From contig NC_023759.2 in the NCBI RefSeq assembly GCF_000499845.2, forward strand, positions 36,750,273 through 36,814,272: a stretch of 64,000 nt of DNA. Reading direction: 5' to 3'. The position numbers and the translations under genes are program-made. This document shows positions 57,700 through 64,000 of this stretch, piece after piece. Position 1 is the first letter of the stretch. Each line of letters starts with the position of its first letter. Source of the DNA: Phaseolus vulgaris (lineage: Eukaryota; Streptophyta; Magnoliopsida; Fabales; Fabaceae). Below the pieces are notes generated by a model. That model saw only the letters and a list, made by a program, of their open reading frames with translations, had not been told where the DNA came from and did not search any database.

Positions 57700-58165
57700 C
57701 TTCTTACCTCACATTCATGTGTAATGATTATGTGCATTACTTACTAGATAATCGTATGTAATGATTGAATGTATTACCTATGACTATAATTGGTATGTAA
57801 TTTTAGGATAATATTCGTATGTAATGTTGAGTTTACCTACGGATTTGTATCTATATATAGTAATCCCTACACTAGAAGAAAATCATTAAATAGTAACAAA
57901 ATTTAGAGACAAAAAATAATTAGTCACTAACTAAATTAAATACTAATTTAGAGACTAAAAGGTTATTCATATTTAAAGTGATTTCTATTATTAATAAATT
58001 TTCTTAAAATGGTTTCTAGATTGGTATCTAAATTAGCTACTTAAGTTTTAGTTACTAATATTTTAGATTCTAAATTAGCATCTAAATGACTAGTACAGAC
58101 TAATTTAGAATATAAAGTACTAAGTAGTTAAAACATTAGTAGTTAATGGATAGATACTGGCCCAA
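57700..58165. mobile_element. CACTA-type end fragments
   Basis: 57720-57870 carries GTATGTAATG and TTACCTACGGAT units like those in the element at 9532-10969. From 57870 (CACTAGAAGAAAATCATTAAATAG) a MITE-like text runs to about 58165 with AATTTAGAGACTAAAA units; it is a relative of 32740-33126 in the opposite orientation. Confidence 0.5.
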
Positions 58166-58572
58166 GTCCACATCGTCATGGTTTTTGGGAATATTATTAT
58201 AACCCCCACATAATTATGTTAGTGTAATAATATTAATTTAGATAAATATATTACGTGAATCAATCTTATTAATGCACAATTAACGTAATTTTAAAGCACA
58301 ATATCCAGATCTATTTGAATACTCTGATTTACTTGCACAATGTACCTAATTATATTATATAAACGTTTTAATATCTCTTATTATATTACATAAATACTCT
58401 AATTATATTAGAGGAATACTCAAAACTTTAAAATCTGGAGAAACCAGTGTCAAAGATCCAAGCCCTTGATTATAAATAGATGACCACTCATAGGAAGTAA
58501 TCTCAACTCGAATTTTATCACTATACTTACTATATACTCATAATTTGATATTCTTATTGACCTGACCGTCAA
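58166..58572 (+). repeat. Tat-like gypsy LTR fragment at the duplication junction
   Basis: Matches the LTR at 11930-12172: ATTATATTACATAAATACTC, then TTATAAATAGATGACCACTC and TTATTGACCTGACCGTCAAAGTG. It stops at 58572 and switches into gag text on the opposite strand. Confidence 0.65.
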
Positions 58573-60777
58573 AGTGGTTTTGAAAGGTGGTATTAAGTCG
58601 GTGTTCAGGGCTTCGTCCAGGACTCTCCACCTTTCAGCCGTCAGGGGTGTGTATTGGAGGAAACTCGTTGGCTTTGGGAATTCCCTTGGTCTTTTGGGAG
58701 GCTGCATGGGTCGTTGTGCCTCCTCTACCTGTCAGGTTCCTGCATCTTCACTTACCTTCATTTTGAACTCCCGAAGCTCTTCCAGCTACATGAACTTTGT
58801 CGCCCTCTGTCTTAGCTTGTCCATGCTTCTGGCTGATTTTTTTCACAAGCTATCAAATAGTGGTTCAGGCTTCAATGCAGTTACCAACTGATGTAAGGCC
58901 ACCTCTAGGCTCAAGTCTTGAATACTGAGGGCTACCTTTATGAATCTCTCCATGAAGGATCGAAGTGTCTTGAACCTTCCTTGCTTGATGTTTACTAAGG
59001 CGAGGGAGGTCAGGTGATGTGGTTTGCTTGTTGCTGACTTTTTACGACAAGTGCACCGTGTTTGTCAGAAGTAATAATTGTCCCTAAGGACGGATATCGA
59101 TCCCACAAGGAACAATGAATTATCGAGTATAATAATTGCTAAATATAAAAAGAGAACAATAAAAAGGGTTTTGAATTAATTGTGTTGGCACTGATTATTA
59201 AGAAAACAAACAAATAATTGGTTGTTTCAAGTTGGAAAAAGAGGGATTAGGTTTCATTTTTCTCACTCTTATGTATTTTGATTAACATGTCAATATTAAG
59301 TTCTTTGATTGAAATTTATGCCCGTATAAAAATCATTTATATCGATTCCTCGCATATAAAATCCTTAAGAATGTTCCCTAACTATCGATCCCTCGCATAA
59401 TTATAAGAACAACTTAAAACGAAGCTCAAACGTTAATGACAATTAACATTTCAAGTCTATCCCTAACACTCAAATATGTTAAGTATTGTTGTTTAGGTCT
59501 GCACCCTAAAAATACCTCCCCGGTCAGATTTAAGATTCTCAATTTGTCACAGAAAATTAAAAGTAAAACAGCAATACCAATAATCAATCAAGAACTGAAT
59601 ATTAATATATAAGATATCACCTCATTACATAAGAGTTTGAGCATATTACTCTCAATTCCAAAGGGTAGAATTAGCCATACATACTTCTAGCACCTTCCAT
59701 TCTCCCAATTGGGTTACAATTCGCTCTATGGTGTTTTCCTCTCAATTTGGCACCTTAGGGTTGAGCCTCTAGCCCCCTATTTAACCTAATTTTCTAGGGT
59801 TAGGTTGCTTCTTGTGTCGCGCTAATGGGCTAAGTGATAAAACATAAAAAAGGCTCAATCTGTCTCTGCATCTTTTTCCATTCTAGGACCTTCCATCTTT
59901 CTCTTTTTAGCTCAAATCATTCCTCTTTAATCCAAATCTCCAATCTTCCCTAGAAATCTGCAATTAACACCAAATTTGGGAATAAAATACTCTTATTCAA
60001 ATAAAGATCATAAAAAAATATAAAAGGTATAAATTCATAAATTAGGGATTATTTTATATGTAAATTAGCAATAAATCCTCATAAGTGCCCATATTTTAAT
60101 ATGAAATATTATTGAAATTAGACACTTATCACTTGTGGCGAACTGAGCCGAGAATTTTGACACCAACGTGTCGAAACAATCAATCGTGAAGGGGGTAGAC
60201 GAGTGAACTAGTTCAAGGCGACCCCCTTCAATGAAGTGGGAAAGACGCGACAAGGAAGGGTGTTGTTTGTCGTATATAAGGTGACTTGAGTAATGTACAC
60301 GCCTACATGCTTATCCGGATCAACAATGCCATCGTACTTGTCAATTGCTGAACTCTTACAACTGAGCGGAAGAGTTACTATTGCGTGATTGATTCTATGA
60401 AGGGGTGTCGGCAGGAAGACGTCCCTACCACTCCATTTGAGTCGATGTGCATCGTGTGGTGATGTGTGCTATTCTCTCCTTCCATTCGTGTTAGCGTTTT
60501 GCTTTCTGAATACTCACGATTTCTTGAATCCTCTTGGCCTTTCGGGATGTGTCCAAGGTCTAGTTTTCTCCTCATGATTTCATTCTTGGCCTTTAGGTTG
60601 GCTATCTCCTTTTCATTTTTCTGTTTCAAGTTCTCAAGTTCTTTCCTCATTGCTGACATCATGGTTGTCGGATCTGCAGTCGGTTCTTCGTTCTGCCTAT
60701 CGTTTCCCATCATGCTCCGGGTGGTACCATGCAGTTGTTCGATAGGTTTTTCTTCGGCCCCCCGGTGGGAGCCAAAA
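58573..60777 (-). pseudogene. Tat-like gag remnant, right copy
   Basis: Two pieces, 58573-59026 and 60132-60777, are the counterpart of 1850-2947 and are interrupted by a solo LTR. The same gag features are present (FTIDCFDTLVSKFSAQFATS near 60200; RKELENLKQKNEKEI near 60640). Broken by stops. Confidence 0.75.
59032..60131 (-). mobile_element. Athila-like solo LTR A
   Basis: 1100 bp; minus-strand start TGATAAGTG; plus-strand start TGCTGACTTTTTACG. Perfect target duplication CTTGT at 59027-59031 and 60132-60136. The left paralogous block (around 2298) has an uninterrupted CTTGTGGCG, confirming insertion after the duplication. There is no internal sequence. Confidence 0.92.
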
Positions 60778-60944
60778 TGTTCTTACAATTAATCCAAGGT
60801 CGAATGTCCCTTATTGAATTCCTCATGTCTTCTCTTCGATTCCGATCGCTCTTCTTGGATATTCGAGAGGGGGTACTTGCAAAAGCACTCTGACGCTTAA
60901 GTCAGATGAGGTCAATTTGAATGATCTAGTTTAGGATTTCGAAT

Positions 60945-61522
60945 AACATTACCTTTCATCACGGGGGTCCCCTCTAATGACTTTTTACGGCAAGTGCACC
61001 GCGTTTTTCAGAAGTAATAATTGTCCCTAAGGACGGATATCGATCCCACAAGGAACAATAAATTATCAAGTACACTATTCGCTAAATATAACAACGTAAC
61101 AATAAAAAGAGTTTAGAAGTGATTGTGTTGACACTGATCAATAAGAAAACAAACAAAGAATTAGTTGCTTCAATTGGAAAAATAGGGATTAGGTTTCATC
61201 TCTTTCACTCTCATGTATTTTGATTAGCATGTTAACATTACCTTTCATCACGGGGGTCCCCTCTGATGACTTTTTACGGCAAGTGCACCGCGTTTTTCAG
61301 AAGTAATAATTGTCCCTAAGGACGGATATCGATCCCACAAGGAACAATAAATTATCAAGTACACTATTCGCTAAATATAACAACGTAACAATAAAAAGAG
61401 TTTAGAAGTGATTGTGTTGACACTGATCAATAAGAAAACAAACAAAGAATTAGTTGCTTCAATTGGAAAAATAGGGATTAGGTTTCATCTCTTTCACTCT
61501 CATGTATTTTGATTAGCATGTT
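60945..61522. repeat. 289-bp tandem duplication
   Basis: 60945-61233 and 61234-61522 are two copies differing, as far as I can see, at one base (CTCTAATGAC versus CTCTGATGAC). The unit spans the boundary of solo LTR B, taking 30 bases of flank along. Confidence 0.92.
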
Positions 61523-62363
61523 AATATTAAGTTCTTTGATTGAAATTGATGCCCGTAGAAAATTTATTTATATCGATCTCTCGCATATAAAATTCTTAAG
61601 AATGTTTCCTAAATATCGATCTCTCGCATACTTATAAAAATAACTTAGAAATCACACTCAGACGTTAATGACAATTAACATTTCAAGTCCATCTCTAGCA
61701 CTCAAATATGCTAAGTATTGATGTTTAGGTCTGAACCCTAAAAATACCTCTCGGTCAGATTTAAGATTCTCAATTTGTCACGGAAAGTTAAAAGGAAAAC
61801 AACAATACCAATAATCAATCAAGAACCGAATATTAATATATAAAATATCACCTCAATACATAAGAGTTTGAGCATATTACTCCCAATTCCAAAGGGTAGA
61901 ATTAGCCACGCATACTTCTAGCACCTTCCATTCTCCCAATTGGGTTACAATTCACTCTATGGTGTTTTCCTCTCAATCTGGCACACTAGGATTGAGCCTC
62001 TAGCCCTCTATTTATCCTAATTTTCTAGGGTTAGGTTGGTTCCTGTGTCGCGCTAATGGACTAAATGATAAAACATAAAAAATGCCAAATCTTTCTTTGC
62101 ATCTTTTCCATTTTGGGACCTTCCGGCTTTATCTTTTTTAGCTCAAATTATTCTCCTTTATTCTAAATCTTCAATCGTCCTTATAAATCTGCAATTAACA
62201 CCAAATTTGGGAATAAAATATTCTTATTCAAATAAAGATCATAAAAAATATAAAAAAGATATAAATTAATAAATTAGGGATTATTTTATATGTAAATTAG
62301 CAATAAATTCTCATAAGTGCCTATATTTTAATATGAAATATTACTAAAATTAGGCACTTATCA
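60975..62363 (-). mobile_element. Athila-like solo LTR B
   Basis: Same family as LTR A: AATGACTTTTTACGGCAAGTGC at the left and TAGGCACTTATCA at the right. The flanks CCCTC and CTCTC differ at one base, and the paralogous site at 3152 is CCCTCTTATTTATAC without the insertion. Subtracting the 289-bp duplication leaves 1100 bp, the same as LTR A. Confidence 0.9.
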
Positions 62364-62625
62364 CTCTCTTATTTATACTAAGGTAGGCCCAATAAATGCA
62401 TAACCATGCTTTGTTACTCCTAATTGGGATTAATGTATTTAACCTGGGACGTTACGTGGATCCTTTTTTTTTTTTGCAGAGAGGCCGATAGGCTGTGAAT
62501 ATAATCGAGCATCCAGTCTTTCGGTCTCCATAGAGAGGTTGATGGACATTAGTACTCAGTAAATTGGCTTACATGTTGATCAGGAAAGACCGAAAGCCCG
62601 ACTAGCGTTGTCCCTTGTTATAAGA

Positions 62626-63640
62626 CAATATAATACAACAAATCTCAACATTGGCCTACTAAATCCAACATTAGTAAGTTAAATATGATTAAATTTTTTG
62701 AGATAAATAAAGACTACTTAAGAAAAATATTTCTCCAACATGAAAATAAAGAAAAAAGATACTGGTTTTTGAAGACCTTTTCTCAAGAAGAACTTCATAA
62801 TTACAGGGAAGAATACTACACATTTTTAGAATCAGTTCAAGAAAATATTCTTTATTTTAGATGGTTTGAACAAACTGGTTAGACAAATAAAATCTAAATG
62901 TCATAAAAATCGATGAAAAAAAAATGAAGAACTTTGACCAACAAAGTTGCTGTAAAATCCCAGCTTTAGAAGAAATAAAATTCCCAAATATTGAAAACAA
63001 GGAGGTAACAACTCCCCCTTTTTAAATGCTTAGAGAAAAATGAGAAATAGATATAGAAGACATTCAAAATATTTGAATATTCATAGTCAACTTGATTATG
63101 ACAATCAATTATACCAAGTAGCAATAACTACAAATAACAATGAATCAAACGTAGGAAACAAAGGTAAAAGGTTAGAAAAATCGCTAATAAAACCGTTTCA
63201 ATTCTCCAAACAAGAATTAAAAGATCTGAAAATAGGAAGATATGCTAATACAACATTGGGAGAAATTAAAAAAAAATATTTTTTAAATATATCAAAGGTA
63301 AACACCATACAAAAAGTTGAAGAAATCCTAAATCAAAATATTATAAACCCAATCATTTTCCAACTAGTAGAAATTATTATAAATAACCAACCCTATTGGT
63401 CATTCAATTTGAAGAATGGGAGTTAGAACATCCCTCCACCTTTGATGGAAATGGCGTTACAGAATGGAATATTCATGGAATAACTGAACATCAAATTCGA
63501 AGAAAAATCTATAAAATAACTATGGTTGCATCACTCTAAAAAAGACTATTAAATTAATTTTTGGATTTAAAATGGATAGTATATTAAAAAAGGAGAGTCA
63601 CCAACTTATTTTAAAACTCTCTTAATCTATTTAACGTTTT
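62626..63640 (+). pseudogene. Pararetrovirus-like fragment, right copy
   Basis: Frames at 62685-62882 and 63040-63426 match 3417-3614 and 3772-3840. The second continues through PFQFSKQELKDLKIGRYANTTLGEI near 63200-63260 and then, in another frame, the EWNI motif near 63465. This is the most complete copy of the 5' part. Still broken by stops. It directly precedes the NLR-D 5' region. Confidence 0.58.
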
Positions 63641-63893
63641 AATTAAAACATTAAAAAATAAACCTTGTAAAAGATATGAAATACTTCAGACTTAAATTCA
63701 ATCCGTTGACTTAACCCCAAAAGATAAACAACTAAAAGTAACATTTAACCTTAAACAGTGAAAATTCACTGAGAGACTTAAGCTCTGTTTGTTGCTTGTA
63801 ATAAGGCTATACGGGTATAATTGACATGTGGAAGGCCAAACCCCACAAACACAAACTTGTATAACAACTACTTTGTGCTCTTTCACCAAGAAC

Positions 63894-64000
63894 ATGGCCG
63901 AATATTTTGTCTTCGGAATTGCTGAATCTCTGCTAGGGAAGCTTGCATCTAATCTTTATGAAGAAGTTTCTCGAGCCTTTGATCTGTATGAGGATGTGCA
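63894..64000 (+). CDS. NLR-D: start of a CNL gene, cut by the window end
   Basis: The ATG at 63894 begins MAEYFVFGIAESLLGKLASNLYEEV, differing from NLR-A at few positions. Only about 35 codons are visible, so integrity is unknown. It sits in the duplicated cassette shared with NLR-A and has the same 5' region, so both should respond to the same signals if functional. Confidence 0.9.
   Translation, partial: MAEYFVFGIAESLLGKLASNLYEEVSRAFDLYEDV

Larger units (their letters stand above)
60778..62625 (-). repeat. Tat-like LTR, right copy, split by solo LTR B
   Basis: Counterpart of 2948-3357. Without the solo LTR and its internal duplication it is about 450 bp. It keeps about 69 bases at 62546-62614 that the left copy lacks (GTTG at both edges), and lacks about 37 bases found at 3155-3190. 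Confidence 0.75.

Noticed and set aside
1..64000. tRNA, rRNA or microRNA genes
   Set aside because: No cloverleaf with A and B boxes, no rRNA text, and no convincing microRNA hairpin distinct from transposon inverted repeats was seen by eye; a tRNA or small-RNA search would be decisive.

Overview
The window is plant nuclear DNA, most likely from a dicot legume of the bean/cowpea/soybean type. This rests on coiled-coil NB-LRR (CNL) genes of the legume RGA2-like kind, very AT-rich intergenic DNA, plant Ty1/copia, Ty3/gypsy (Tat- and Athila-type), L1, CACTA, Mutator and Helitron elements, and inserted plastid fragments (ycf2, rps2). The species is inferred, not proven. No tRNA or rRNA gene, CRISPR array or bacterial-style operon was seen.

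The backbone is a cluster of one CNL family whose members all begin MAEYFVF. NLR-A (+, 4311-11331) is a pseudogene split by an L1 retrotransposon and a CACTA element, each with a target-site duplication (TSD), and it also carries a nonsense codon. NLR-B (-, 28112-30754) is complete except for a stop at codon 22. NLR-C (+, 47738-50371) is an intact single-exon 877-codon gene and the only evidently functional protein-coding gene here. NLR-D (+, from 63894) is cut by the window end and is nearly identical to the start of NLR-A. Two further relics exist: an N-terminal fossil at 43230-43580 and a short LRR piece at 17013-17107.

Layout. 1-1000: part of a copia LTR. 1640-4310: minus-strand Tat-like gag and LTR, a pararetrovirus-like (caulimovirid) fragment, and the NLR-A 5' region. 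This block recurs at 58573-63893 in front of NLR-D, so the cluster grew by a segmental duplication that carried the repeats along; the right copy later gained two Athila-like solo LTRs. 4311-11331: NLR-A with its insertions. 11691-17012: nested gypsy LTRs, an Athila start fused to plastid ycf2, and a copia solo LTR with a perfect TSD. 17649-22810: a copia element with TSD. 22816-27900: a second pararetrovirus-like fragment split by another copia element. 28112-30754: NLR-B. 30755-34034: AT-rich spacer. 34044-40830: a 6.8-kb Mutator-like element with long inverted repeats, a 9-bp TSD, a decayed transposase-OTU protease gene and an internal Helitron. 40936-41320: plastid fragments. 41900-46600: LTR, NLR fossil and small Mutator/CACTA relatives. 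47738-50371: NLR-C. 51031-55810: an old copia copy containing a newer copia element that contains an L1. 56290-58572: DNA-transposon remnants and a broken gypsy LTR at the duplication junction.

Functionally, the window would supply one cytoplasmic immune receptor (NLR-C) and possibly a second (NLR-D, mostly outside). Everything else is pseudogene or mobile DNA. I did not find a convincing new biological system. The strongest observations are exact insertion footprints, a fossil of the pre-insertion state of NLR-A, a transposase-OTU Mutator element with a substituted catalytic residue, and the duplicated repeat-plus-NLR cassette.
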